NCBI GenBank assembly: GCA_964036155.1
Contig: OZ038423.1
Coordinates: forward strand, 33,433,249 to 33,497,248
Direction: 5' to 3'
From: Diploscapter coronatus
Taxonomy: Eukaryota > Nematoda > Chromadorea > Rhabditida > Rhabditidae
Length of the DNA stretch: 64,000 nt
The notes beneath the pieces were generated by a model, which saw only the letters and a program-made list of their open reading frames with translations, had not been told where the DNA came from and searched no databases. Below are positions 13,757-27,147 of the stretch, in pieces. A program made the position numbers and the translations under genes. Numbering within the stretch: the first letter of the stretch is position 1; every line of letters starts with the position of its first letter.

Positions 13757-16700
13757 ATGGACGATGAGGCGGCAGGCGAGCGGACGCCTGCGCTGGGTGG
13801 ATCGCGAGGCGGCGCCTCGGTGCGGGCGCACAGCTCCAGTCCCAGACGAGTACCGCTCTTCGAACGGGCTTCAGCACGATGGTGGAACCCGCAATTTCGG
13901 TCGCCCACGCTTGAAGCGCAATATTGGAAATGTAGCTTCTCGCAGCTGAGAGACAGGTTATTTGCTTTGTTTAGCATTATTTCTTCAAGAGTCATTATAC
14001 GTCTCCTTCTCCAGATTCCGCTCCGGTTTGATCTACATCGCACTCGTGTGCATTGCCTGGACGGTCTATCTGGCGATCTTTAACCAAGCAGGACTTCAGC
14101 ACTGGGTAAGCGTATGTTTCATTTCGCTTTCCCTAACTTTGATAGAAGATGATAGATCACTCGAGTTTTCGAGTTTGTTGGAAGTGAATGATTCGATATC
14201 TCGCGGTGTCTTGGTGCGCTGAGAGAAGAATGAAGAGATAAGGAGGAAGAAAGGGGGTTGCCAGTTGTTCAGACGGGATCCAAAAGAATGGCTAGAAAAA
14301 TTGGACCCCGCCTTGCAAAGCACAACACGAGGCAATCTATGAGGATCTTGGCAATGATGGATTTGTTTAGAGAGACAGATGGGTTTGAGAATTTGCTTGA
14401 AAAATGGAAGCGAAATGCGAAACTGATAAGAGGATGATTTGTGGAAGCAAAACATGGAAAATTTATCCTTAAAAGGTCCTTTGATAAAATTGCCTAAAAA
14501 TTCTATTTTTCAAAATAATTGATACACGCCTTGCCTTTCCTCCGTTCGTTGACTAATTCACTTCGACATTCGGGGATATTCTTCAGCTTGCAGTCTGCAC
14601 GCATTGCCAGGAGCTAATCTCCTTGTGAGTGTGCAGCGCCTTGCAAGATTGGGGACAGATCCGAGCAAAATGCTCTAAATTATGAAGCCTTATGAATAAT
14701 CTTAAATCTGACAAATCCTCTGATTCGTTACAAGATTTCCTAACCACACGATAAAGAAAATGCGATTCTTATTCTTTGTAGTCGAAGAAAACAAGAGAAC
14801 TCATTAACGATGTCAATGTGCCTAATAAAGTGTAGGACGTCAATTAGAAATTAAGGATTATCGAGCTTAGAAGATTGGAAATTCTTGTAATTCAGTCTTC
14901 TAACCGGTATTAGATTAGGAAGGCTCCAACAAACTAGAAAATTCTGATGCGGATGTGGTGACATTTCCTGTAAAGATACCACTTCCTCACTCCCCCTATC
15001 TTTGGATGGAGAAAAGTTTTAAAAGCCACTTCACGCAAAGATCATAAAAATAAAGAAATATTATGAAGACAAAAATTTGTTGGTTTTCAGATAACCTCTG
15101 CCAGCCTGATCGCAGTATGTCTTGCCATTCTTGCCTTCACTGTGCTTTCGAGTCAGTACCAGCGTTTCTACATGCCAACATCCTTCCTCTGTACATTCCT
15201 GATTTGCCTCGTCACATTGCTTATCTTCTCATCGGAAGCACAAGGCAGTTTCATGACACCCGTTGCGAGCCTGGCTACCAGTTTTCAGGTAGATCTATAG
15301 TAATTTTCGTTACCTTTTTCGCATTTCTATTTTACAATACTCGATTTTCCTACAACATATTCCTTTCTTCTACAAACATACATACAGGCGTGAGATTGGC
15401 TAAAACATCTATTTTCGTGCTGCCAAAGTATCTGCTAAGTTCTCGCCTTCTCGACATCGCTCACGAAATGTATAGCTTCAGTTTGTTTAGAAAAATGCGC
15501 GTATCTTGCTTGTAGAGATTTTCAAAGTTCGGATTGATTTGACTTATTTCAAAGCGCTGTGCCCTTTCATTTTTGGTCGCACAATTTTATGACTTGTAAT
15601 CTATGTTTGGGTTGTACTATTTTTATCGATGCTCGTATTCTATTGGACATGTGCACATCGGTGATTTTATGGGAAATGTCAATTTTCAATTCGATTTCGT
15701 TGTCTTTCTCATCTTTCCCATTTCTCTATGACTTCCGTTTAGAACGAACCAACCACGGGCCATCCAGTCATCCTTTCACGTTCACAGTTTGTAAACATAT
15801 CTTTTTCTTCTTCTATATACTGCTGCATTTTGCAATTCAACCGCGCAATTTCTACTGTTTATTATTTACGTCATTCTACATTCTAGCGTGAAATTTTGAC
15901 TTATGAAAATGAGTCATGAGAAATAATGAAACAGCGAAGAACAAAGAAGCAAAAGTTAATTAACGAATTTTATGAAAGACGAAATAAGAAAACTCGGGAA
16001 AATTTTGATTTAAAGAAAGGCTTGAGTTTATCCGTAAAAATTTTCGGAGTGAGAATAAATTCAACTAACAATTACTCTATTGCAAATGTGACTCATTTCT
16101 TATTTAGATGTTTTGGTCTTTCACCCTTTATCCATAGCAATGATGAACAGCATTATTTAGCCTATGCATAGATTTTAGTGCGTGCATTTCTTTCGAGTTC
16201 ATGGATTGCCCTTTATCGCGAAATTTACCAGGAAAAGTGGGCCTTTAAGTTCTTCTCAACATTAAGATTAAGACGGTCTTTTCGATGTGAAACTCGATAA
16301 TGAACAAATCCGGAAGTGAATATTTGAAGTTATGCAAATATTGCCAGATTTGTTGCGATGCCTCGGGATTTGTAGGGGTGAAAAATCGCGATCCGAGAGA
16401 AACTAGACTAACGTTTTATTTCTCCATCTAAATACGAAGTTGAATCGAGTTTTATTAAATGAAGAAGGAATGCTAAATTTTAGGAAAAAATCGAGACTGG
16501 AAATTGAATATATTCCTTCCACGCTTGAAAACCCGATAATTTTAGACCTTGTGTTTTACTCCTCCATGTCCTAAAATACCTTGAAATCTGCCATTCTCCT
16601 CATATGCGATTTAGACCGCCTAAAGCAATTTTCATGCGAAATGATTCGAAAATGCTTGGGTTATTCTTTTTTCGGAAAACCCTGACGAATAAATGAAAGC

Positions 16701-19700
16701 TCGGAGCAAAGCTGAAAATACTTGAAAATAGCCATTATTTTGGAATTTTTGTAGAAAGAAAAACTCAAAAAAATTATATTTTAGAAGAAAAATTGATATT
16801 CATAATAATTAAAATACCTAGCGCATAAAAGTGTAGAGTAAGTAATACAAGAAATTTGAATGAAAATTCGATGATTATTGTCATTTGGTGTTGTCTTCAA
16901 GTGTACAAAAGTTCAAGGAGATTGGTTTACTTCATGTAGATTAATGCAACATCTCTCTTATCATACATTGTTTCAAACTCATGTTCCAATGTAGATAATT
17001 TTCATAAGTATTACATCTTTATCATGTGATGCATTTAGATTTTGCTACGCATTTCTGAATGAAAGTCACGCAACTCCTTTCTCTCTTGTATTCTTCTCAT
17101 CTACTTTTGCAGAGCTTCAACATTTCTTCCCTTGCCATCCCATCTAATAGGGGAGTCCATCACATTATTGAGGGAGATGCGAGATTTTTCTCGCACCGCA
17201 TCATACTTGAAGGAACAATACAAGTTGGGAATTTTCACTGAACTGGAAATCGAATTTGACAAAAAATTCCTTAAATTAATGCACAAATGTTTCATATTCA
17301 TGCTTTTCCCATAAGCCTGGGTCATATTAGAAGTTATATGATCATTTTTCAAGGACTCTTTCATGTGCTCCTTGCTCATTTCCCATACAATACGATTCTT
17401 TGGTTTCACGGAGAGCGTTTCGAGTGTCCTCAATTCCCCAACAGCGAAGTAACTCGCTACCGCAATAAGCAATAAATGTTTCTACTAGTAAAATGTCCGG
17501 GGATTAAATTAACGGATGAAACAGCGAAGCAGGGAAATATCTAATTGTTATACGTTTCAAAGCTCATTGAACGTCGATGAAAATAACGGTACAATTACGC
17601 AAAAACATAAGCATAAATTATGCATTTTTTTCTAGCCTCGGTTTTTTTTTCTAAATGTTTCAATGCTCTATTTTTGCAATAGAAAAGAATCCTGAATTGA
17701 CAAGAATCTAGCGCTAATTCACAACTTCTGTGATTCTGATGCGGTTTGTTTGTTTTCCGCTAAATTCTGATCAGAACGCTCCCTTGAGACTTCTTGCTTT
17801 GGGCGATATTTCTGAGAGATGAAAGGCGTTTTCTGCCAGTGGGTTTGGTCTCGAAATTAGACGGCCTTCTTCTGCTCTTCCTCTCGTTTTTCTTGCCTTC
17901 GGAGAGCTCGCTTTTGGCCATTCTTTTCTAGGCTACTCGATCGATTCAGGAACGAAACAAATGCCTAGAAAGGAAGGGAAAAGGGAAACTCGCGAAGGAA
18001 GGAAGGCAAAGGCTGAGAGAGCGCAGAATATCAAGGACATGAAAATTCAAGGAGATGAAGAGGTGAAGAGATGAACTGCAAAAATGCGAAAGGGGACGCA
18101 GAACTTGTTGAATTGAATTAGAAGGAATACGGGGAAAATAAGGAACTCTTAAAATTACGCAAGGAATGAATAGATCGTGAACTGACTATGAATCAGAATT
18201 GACGGGAATTTTCAACTGTACTACTAGTGACCTCTAAAATATTTCGCAATGATGAGCGAATAATCAAATGATCAAAATGAATTAAATATCTTTTAAAAGG
18301 TACCCCCTTTCAGGTAGTCCTTCTGATCTATACGGTGATTCCTCTTCCACTATACCTATGCATTCTGATCGGAGCAGTTTATTCGATCCTCTTCGAATTG
18401 CTGAATCGCAACAATGCAGGTCTGGTCGAGTCATCCTACATCAAAGTTGTGCTTCATTTTGGCGTCCATCTGCTGGGGATTCATCTATTCATCCTTACAC
18501 AGGTAGAGATGCTATTCTGTAAATCAGATCACCTGTCAGACAGGCATGTGCTAGTAAACTTGAATAGAATCTTGTTTCTGAATTGTCGCAGATAAAGACG
18601 ACATCCTCAATGTAGAATTATTTAGAAAGGGGCAAATCTAGTTATTGACGAAATTTCAGGTTCGTCAAAGGAAGACCTTCTTGAAGGTTGGACAGTCGCT
18701 ACTGGCGAGGAAAGATTTGGAGCTCGAGACTCAATTCAAGGACCACATGATCCAATCTGTGATGCCTAAGAAGGTGGCAGACGAGTTACTGAAAGACGCT
18801 TCTGAATTACGCCGTCCCTCTGCATCCTTGGATTCGAATTGTCGTACATCAAATGCGACGCAGACCTTGAATGTGGAGGAACAGCAACCTAGTCAGAGCT
18901 TGCAAAGTGAGATTTAGAAAATATATGATTTTTTCTTTACCTCACTCTTCAGACGTTCTTCCCAAATCAGTTCCCGATGTACGAAAATTCCGACCTTTCA
19001 CGATGAATCTGATGACGAATGTGTCGATTCTGTTCGCAGATATCGCTGGGTTCACGAAAATGTCATCGAATAAATCTGCTGACGAATTGGTCAATTTGCT
19101 CAATGATTTATTTGGGAGGTAAGTAACTTCGTATTTTTTGCCTATCATTTTTCTTCAGATTCGATAACTTGTGTCGTATCTGTGGTCTGGAGAAGATCAG
19201 CACTCTGGGCGACTGCTATTATTGTGTGGCAGGATGTCCCGAACCTTGTGATGATCATGCGAAGAGGACTGTTGAAATGGGCTTGGAGATGATTGTCGCC
19301 ATCCGTCAATTTGACATCGATAGAGGACAAGAGGTCAACATGCGAGTCGGAATTCATACTGGCAAGGTAAGGTTTCATCAGAATGAAGCTGAGATTTCCC
19401 TTTCTCTAGGTTATGTGCGGTATGGTCGGCACGAAGCGGTTCAAATTCGACGTGTTCTCAAACGATGTGACTTTGGCGAATGAAATGGAATCTACAGGAG
19501 TCGCAGGAAGAGTGCATGTTTCTGAACACACTTCTGAGCTTATTCGAGATGATTACATTTTGGAAGACGGTCCGGATTATAACGGTATGGATTTTTTCAG
19601 ATTAGATAAAATTAGACTTTTCTTGCATTTTTATCGAACATTTGTAAAGAAATTTCCAATTTCTAATGATATTTTCTAAATTAGACTATTTATTTCTTTC

Positions 19701-22700
19701 TGCTCGTAAATGAGCAGAAAATAAGCTATTTTCTTATTTCTCGAGTTCTGATTTTCTCGCACCTTCTGTGTGTTATAATCTCGCCGAGTCTGAATATTTC
19801 ATAGAAGATCGACTCTTCTTGAGAGAAGCGCTAAAAATAGCTCTCTTCAGGGCTATTTTTAACTGCAACACAGACATCGTCTATTGCCGAAGGCATATTT
19901 GCGAGAGGAAATAGACACAATTTTAGAGAGAGAAAGGAGATGCGGAAACAAGGAAGGGCAAAATGAAAAATGCTCAAAATGCGTATGTATGGAAGGGGGA
20001 GAGCGAAGGTTGCGATAATAATCATCTAGACAATTGGGTTTTAAAAGATGAGCAGTTAGATGAAATTTTTAACGAAATTATATTTGGAACTTTCATTAAA
20101 TTTTTAAAGGGACAAAGATTGAACATTTCTTCCTGAAAATGGCCGTAGAAATGATGCCTCTTCTACAAAATACCTTTTCAATCTTGCGAATTCATTTGCT
20201 ATTTGCTACTTGGGAGTCTTAAATCTTTTCTGAATCTTTTGAGCATATTTTCTTGCAGACAACCCCAATTGCTCATTTCCCCCACACACACATGCAGGTC
20301 CCTAAATTCAATTACTACCTACTAAGAGGAAAAAACAAAACTTCGGGCAAAACACGATAACAAACAAATGAATTTTGCAGAAAGATAATCATTTTCGTTT
20401 CAGGACCATACCGAATGCAAGTTCAGGGAACTGAACGACGAGTTAAACCAGCAAGTGAGTAGATTTCTAATTTTGTACTAATCCCTCCACAAGTCCTCTT
20501 GAAGTCTCCTAAATGACCACTCTTCGAAGTAATTTAGCCCGAAATGAAATGAAATGAACGCAGATGGACCAATTTTAGTCTTCCACTGAATTAAGATCTA
20601 AAATAAGCAACAATTTAGTATTAGTATTTAGTATAAAAACAAAAACTACAAAAGTTTAGGCATGAAAACCTACTTCATCAAAGGCCGAATTCGCGAGCCT
20701 GAGGCCGAACCAGAGCAGGAATCCGAAAAAGATTCATCTTCAGCGACCAAAAGTCATACTTCGATTAGGAAGGGAGGACTCAAACAGGTTATTTTCATAT
20801 TTTTCTTTTAAAAATTCAAATTTGATCTTTCAGAAACTCGCCGGCAAACTGAAGATGAACCATACGAATTCGTACCCGATCCGCGCATCGCAAGGCAGAG
20901 AAGGTGGCTCTTTGAGAATGAAACTCGCTGAAAGAAACCGATCTGCTCAACTTCTGCCTAAAGAGGCAGGAACTTCATTAAAAAAAACAATAACTTTCTA
21001 ATTCCAGTCCAATTCGATTTGTATCATGGAAGACAATCGCAAATCAGCATCTCTTCAAGCGCTCGCCACAGCCAACAACTATCATGGCTCGACGCCCGAT
21101 ACGAACAATTCATATGCGGATAAAGTGATAACCGATGGGAGAAGTCCCGCCAATGGATCGAGTTCGAACAGTATGAAAGGAAGTCGAAGTAGCGGATTGC
21201 AGGTAGAAATTTGCTCATAGACCTTGGTGTTCAGTTTATTTCATTTGAGCTGTCCCTCCAGGACGCCAACTCAGACCTGAACTCTGTTGGGGGTCTTGAC
21301 ACCGCGATTTCACACCATCATAATGCCGCCAGTCTAACGAGATTCGACACCGACAACAAAGACTTCGACCAGCGCTTGGCGATGGTGATTGGTCAGGGCG
21401 ATCAGGGCTTCGACAAGGGATTCTGGGGACATCACGACAGTCTCAACCCGTGGACGCTCAACTTCAACGAGAAGGACGTCGAACACGAATACAGAGCCCA
21501 TTTCGCTGACTCTGCCGAGAAATATGCCGCTCAGAAGACGCCAGTCGGAAGACATCAGGACATCCGAGTCGAAGATCAGTCTCAAACTGGCGGACCAGGT
21601 GGAAGTAAATATCGGTATTCCGGTGTATTCATCGATATTCTCGTGGCTGCAATGATCTTTATCATTTCATCACTTACAAGGTATTTTTATCATCTATACA
21701 AACATTCCTTAATTTATACAATTTGAGTTTTCTTGCCATCTCCCCTCCAACCGATACTTTCTTGTTCTACTTCATCAGTGCTCTGGTGCTTGTTCTGGGT
21801 GCAATTTTCCTTATTGGAGTTCCTCTGCTGAGTCGAAGATCGTTTGTTCCTTGGGTCAATTTGTGGACTGGAAGACATATCACAGGTCGGTATTATAGAA
21901 AATATTAGACGAAGTTATTTATTTTTTATATTTCAGGACTTATTCTGATAGCTCTGCCGGTTGGTGTAGCTTTCTGCAATGTTCCCTTCTGCACGGAAGG
22001 CATTTGCGCAGATGTGCTTTTATCAGCCCGTCTTCTGTTTTCGTACATCATGATTCTGGCACTTTTCGCTCACTGCAACTTCTCACAACTTGCAGCGTGG
22101 CCGAAAACGATGCAGGTAGAAGTTTTCTCTTTCTTTTAGCATGGAAACATATTTGAATTTGAGGCGATCATCTTCACCGCCCTTCATTTAGCAGCGGTCT
22201 ACTACTGCCAGTACAATCTGCAACACCTGACGCCTGCCGACGATCACTGCGAAGTCAAAGAAGCGCCAATTCCAGTTCCAGCCCAACGACGGCTCTATGG
22301 AAGTCAGGGCTATTTGCGGGTTTGTTGACAACTACCATATTCTAAATGAAATCGCTGATTTTCAGTACCAGAAACCTCTAAACGCGACATCTCCCAGAAC
22401 TTTGGACCAGGGTTTCGGTTCGCTGTTGTTCATTTGGGAGTTGCTGCTGGATGTCGTCTTGTCGCTCGTTCTCGTTGGATTTCTCAACTACCAGGTATTC
22501 TAATAATTGGCATCTAAATCTAATGCTTATTATAAGCTTGTTTAGTTCGAAGCTGCCTTCCGCATGTCGTTCTTTGGAGATGTGCAAGCGAGAAGGGACA
22601 CAGAAAGGATGCAGATCGTAAGAGACCAAGCTGACTGGCTACTCAACAACGTCATCCCGGCACATGCTGTTGAGAGCCTGAAAACCGATACCAAATACAG

Positions 22701-23713
22701 GTTAGTCAAATTCTAAATCCCTTTTCGCTAACTCTTCTCAATTCAGCGAAAACCATTCTTCGGCCGCAGTGCTATTCGCCAGTATCACGAATTGGAATGA
22801 CATGTATGAAGAGAACTTCGAAGGAGGAAGAGAGTTCTTGCGAGTGCTCAACGAGGTAAACAAGTTTCTAACTTCTCAAAACATTGATTTTTTAGGTAAT
22901 CGGAGACTTCGATGAATTGCTGGATCGATCAGAGTTCTGTCACATCGAAAAGATCAAAACGATTGGATCTGCGTACATGGCTGCCTCTGGGCTGAATCCA
23001 GAAAGGAAGAAGAATATGGCACATCCGAAGGAGCATTTGTTCCAGGTTCGAAACCAGTTTATCTATTTTTTGTTTATTTTCTGTTTCAGATGGTTGAATT
23101 CGCCCTCGCTATCCAACACCAGTTATCTGTGTTCAACGAAGACTTGCTCAACTTCGACTTCGTCTGCAAACTCGGTCTGAACATTGGTCCTCTGACTGCT
23201 GGTGTTATCGGGACTACGAAGCTCTATTACGATATCTGGGGAGATACGGTCAATATTGCTAGCAGGATGTACTCCACTGGAGTCGTCAACAGGATACAGG
23301 TCAGGATTCTGGATAGTTCAGAAATTGGAAACCTTTTTGATAACGAAAGATAAAAGACTCCGATCAAGGGAGACATTTTGCATTATCTTATCACCAAAAA
23401 CTCATGCCATTTCCAACTGTCTTCCTAGAAGTTCTCAGATGAACTTATTTCAGGTCTCCCAACATACTAGAGATACTCTATTAGATCGCTACGATTTCGA
23501 GTATCGTGATCACATAGAAGTTAAAGGAATCGATGGGGGTATTTTGTAATTTTAGAAAATTTACGATAAATTTAAAATTTAGGTATGGACACATATTTAT
23601 TAGTTGGTAGAAAAGCGGATGCAATCCCAGTCCACGTTAGGGAAGTTCAAGATTCTAATAAGAAGGAAAAAGAGAAATTCAACTCTCTCGAAGACGAGAA
23701 CACTGCCTTTTAA
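13757..23713 (+). CDS. acy-1: Membrane adenylyl cyclase, AC9 type
   Basis: Makes cAMP from ATP at the plasma membrane downstream of Gs. Twenty-three exons join in phase to 1294 aa: 13757-13956, 14015-14105, 15091-15288, 18314-18502, 18660-18906, 18953-19118, 19159-19366, 19410-19584, 20404-20454, 20660-20787, 20834-20965, 21008-21202, 21262-21680, 21728-21885, 21937-22115, 22140-22319, 22366-22494, 22546-22700, 22747-22855, 22896-23045, 23090-23299, 23454-23538, 23583-23713. Order: AC9-like N-terminus ([14 protein letters not shown]), first membrane block about residues 68-220, C1 catalytic domain from about 330 with both metal-site motifs (FADIAGF, GDCYYCV), AC9-like linker ([17 protein letters not shown]), second membrane block, then C2 from about 1070 with [11 protein letters not shown]. 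The start is the first ATG after an in-frame TGA at 13739. Intron 20966-21007 needs a GC donor, and the acceptor at 21725-21727 reads GAG. Confidence 0.95.
15289..18313 (+). other. Large third intron of acy-1 (3.0 kb)
   Basis: The longest intron of the gene separates two exons of the first membrane block. It is AT-rich, with a purine-rich stretch near 17940-18080. Several open frames on both strands lack splice sites and family resemblance. I see no nested gene. Confidence 0.7.
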
Positions 23714-24621
23714 AATCATTTTATTAAGTTAATTAATTAACAGCTTTTAGTTTATTTTATTTAGTTTGTTTCGATTTTAGGGACTACTTCATTTTAAATT
23801 CCGGCTTTAGTTCCTCTATTATTTCAACATGAATTTAAAGGTATCATTGAATTTTCATTTTATGGTATCTTCAGATTCGTATAATAATTTATAACTTAGT
23901 TTTATCTTCTGTATTTTAAATTTCTATTTGTATTAATTTGATTTAAGTTCGTCCGAACTCAGCCTCTTGCCATAATGACTTTGCGAATGTTTTAGAGCGC
24001 TTTCGCTACGGGTAAAGCTCGAAAATTGTACGTTTTCACGATGATACTTTAACAGTTCTTTATTCCAAATCTCTAAATTTTATTCCATGAGAAATATCGG
24101 CTCCTAGAAAAAGACACCGGCTTTTTTCTTTTCCTATCTTGCCTCCCCATACTATTTCTTAGAAAACCCGGTGTCTTTTTCTAGGAGCCAGAAATATCCC
24201 TATGATGAAATTTGTATCATGTTGCATAAAATGGACTTCAATGAGACTTTAAAATTTTATGCGGCATAATGATATTGATCATTTCTGAATACATCTCGAA
24301 ACTTTAGCCGGTGCTATCCAAAATGACATAATTGTGAAATATCAACAGCATTATATTTTTCCTGCAAATATTCCCGTTTCTCAAGTTCAAATCATTCTTT
24401 TTCAGTTGCATTTCAATGGATGACATTAATTTTGATGGTTGATCGACTATCATATGGCTTTCTACAAAACCAAAACCCGAATTGTCTAGTCCAATATTAT
24501 CACTACATAATAATGAAACGAGCGCAAATATCGTAACAAAAATGAGGCATCCGAATAAACTTCAGCTTTAATGTTACGATATTTTAAACTGTCCTAATAA
24601 TGAACGAAAAATAAAGATATA
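23714..24621. other. Convergent intergenic region, acy-1 / TPST
   Basis: Holds the 3' ends of both genes and a foldback element at 24109-24189. No coding exon is supported. Confidence 0.6.
24109..24189. repeat. Foldback element with long perfect arms
   Basis: GGCTCCTAGAAAAAGACACC at the left pairs exactly with GGTGTCTTTTTCTAGGAGCC at the right. The arms continue as GG/CC around a pyrimidine-rich centre. This is the cleanest inverted repeat in the window, so it is probably recent or under selection for pairing. Confidence 0.85.
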
Positions 24622-25937
24622 TCAATTTACATTTGTGATATTTTCATCGTATAAACGAAAGTTATCGCTAGCGAAATATTCGTAGGTTGCATTAACATTG
24701 TTTGTATCATATCCTAACTTGCTTAACATTGGTGCAATAGATCCTGCTTTTTCGAGTATTTCTTCGGCAATGCATCCGTGCCAGGACGTCAAAGACTCCA
24801 GATAGAGCTTCTGCTTGACTTGGGAAGCGGAATATTCTTTTCTAAATCATTCTTCTTTCAATTAAGAAATAAAACTTTCGTACGAATTCAAATTGACTTC
24901 TTTGCCAATTTGCTCGTGGTGATGAAGTACGTCTTCAGAAAATGGTACGTCCACAAAGGCCAACACTCGTCGCATCTCGATTTCTGGTCGTTGCACCAGT
25001 CGTTCGTAATAGACATGAAAAGTCGAAATTTTTATCCATTTTTGAAACATTTCTACCTTCATGCATTGTTCCTTCTGTTCATCGCATAATTTGACAATCT
25101 TCGTGATTTCTCGATTCCACTCTTTTAGCATTTGCTGAAGCTTTTTTGCCTTTCAAAATTTGCACGGCGTTCATGGATCACCTGTGGATCACTGACGTTC
25201 CATCCCATTACAGGAACTTGTCGATCTATCAAGGAATGAACAATTGCTCTAAAATTGCAAATTCAAGGAGTTTTTAACTTGAATTCATGCCTTCCGTCTC
25301 GTAACATCAGAATGTACTTAGCATTTGGGAACATTCGATGCAGGACGGGCAACTGCAAGGCCGTATATGGATCCTTGTTGCACAACCTCGGCGCCAATTT
25401 ACCGTGCTTTGCAATTATCTGAAAAGTTGCAAAAATGTAGTGAAGAATAAAATGAAAACCTCCATGATGAATGCAGACGAGGCGTCATTTAAGACTTCCA
25501 TAGTGACTCCATTCAGCGCTGTCCACTTTTGGTCCCACCAGGATCCCATAAATGAAAGAAATGCTGGGATGATGTGCGTTTCGCCGCCACTCAAAATTAT
25601 TTTATTGCGTTTTTCCTAAACTCGCAACTAACTAACCATCGAATGTCCTTATGTGCATCAAGCATGGCCCTCATCAGCGTCGTTCCAGAGCGAGGTATTC
25701 CACCAACGAAGATCAGAGCTTCATCGTTTCCAAATAGCCGCCTTTTATATCGACCGTCTTCTTCGGAAGACGATAAGGTCTCATTTATATCCAAAATGTA
25801 TGTTCTCAAGCAAAAATCAATATGAATTTTTCCAATACTTATTCTTCATACCTTTGTTTCATATGTAATAAGAAGAATAGAAATAGCAATAGCGTTATGA
25901 GTGCCGAATAAACCTTCCAAAAGTCGGCAATTCGCAT
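24622..25937 (-). CDS. tpst: Protein-tyrosine sulfotransferase (TPST)
   Basis: A Golgi type II membrane enzyme that moves sulfate from PAPS to tyrosines of secreted proteins. Seven exons in transcription order join to 349 aa: 25852..25937, 25637..25804, 25460..25589, 25291..25418, 25182..25248, 24884..25134, 24622..24841. Residues about 8-26 form a signal anchor ([18 protein letters not shown]). The PAPS-binding loop is [11 protein letters not shown] at 63-73, followed by the catalytic-region motif [12 protein letters not shown] (RCGEET in vertebrate TPSTs). LMLRDGRAIVHS fits the 3'-phosphate motif, and the C-terminal family block is present ([12 protein letters not shown]). The length is slightly under the usual 360-380 aa. 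Exon 4 ends at a GC donor (25290) if the family motif is kept. An in-frame GT donor 12 nt further would insert four residues. It follows DDRGK1 on the same strand about 1.2 kb downstream. C. elegans has two TPST genes and I cannot say which this matches. Confidence 0.92.
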
Positions 25938-27147
25938 CAAATACTTAATTTTTGTCTTTCAACGAATGATAAGTACTCATTAAAATATGTAGTAAAAGTT
26001 TCAAAAAATGAAAATTTCGTACAACAACCATACTGATTTTCCGTTAATTTTGGCGACCTCACACATTGGTTGGCATTTCCAGGAAATAACATACTCGATA
26101 AGAACTTTAGGGGAAATTCTATTGAATTAGACCGTATAGGAAATGCTCGGTTACAAACGACTGTTTTCTCACCTCCTATTATAAAGTTTTAGTCATTATT
26201 GATCAAATTTCTACCTTTCGAGAGTTTTTTCCTCATATAAAATCGATTTTTAATATTATAATATCGAGATTCCAAAGAGAATGAAAAAAGAATTGGCAAA
26301 ATTAATTTGTTTTTTCATTAACAATTAGGCAAAGTCACAGGAAGAAAAAAATTCTAGAAAAACGTCGAGAATTGATTTTATCCCTAGCCATATTCGTGGC
26401 TTCAATTCTTCAATCAGCCCATCTGTATGCTAATGAAGTTTTCCCCTTTTCACACTACCGCTTGACTGTTTGAACAACTGCGTTCAGACTTGCTTTTGTT
26501 TATGTTAGCATCTATTCTAAAGATAGTGAGGATTATTTTTTATTTTAGTGTTCTTTCTTTTAAATAGTCATTATCAGTTTTTTAGTAGAAATTTAATCTA
26601 AAATTGACTCATTCTCCTAAAATCGTACGGCTCTAAAACTAAAGCCAGTTAGCAATTGGACCATACTTCAAATAGGTTCCCTATTTTAAGTCTAAATGCT
26701 ATGATTAGTTTATATACAAGGTCTGAGATTGTTAGTAAAGGTGAGCTGATCTGACCAATCATTAAACTGGGCTCCATGCAATGCTTATCAACCAAAATCT
26801 ACTATATTTTCAACCAAATAGAGGCAATATTGATAATCATATTCAAATTACTCTCGTTTTCTAACAGTTTTCATATAATAATTTATTCTCTTTATCCAAT
26901 AAATGCACCCATTTGATAAGTTAAACTTCATAATACCCCCTCAAATTTTCTTAAACCGAAGCAGATTTTTGGACGAACTTGGATATTCTCAATCGAGAAA
27001 GAAAAAACCATATCTTTTGATATGACAAATAATATTTATCAAAAACTTTTCCACCATAAATTGAATTTTTGGACGAAGTTGGACATTCCAATGAGTAAAA
27101 GAAGTTGTAAGTAAAGCAATAATTTTAGAAGTTTTTGGATTCCCATT
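25938..27147. other. Intergenic, DDRGK1 to TPST
   Basis: About 1.2 kb of AT-rich DNA between two genes on the minus strand. It must hold the TPST promoter or, if the genes form an operon, its spacer. No exon, repeat pair or RNA gene was recognised. Confidence 0.5.

Noticed and set aside
15063..16171. Series of open frames inside acy-1 intron 3
   Set aside because: The first is an out-of-frame reading of exon 3. The others are AT-rich chance frames without start or splice context.
21334..21585. Minus-strand frame over acy-1 exon 13
   Set aside because: Shadow of the coding strand of a conserved adenylyl cyclase exon.
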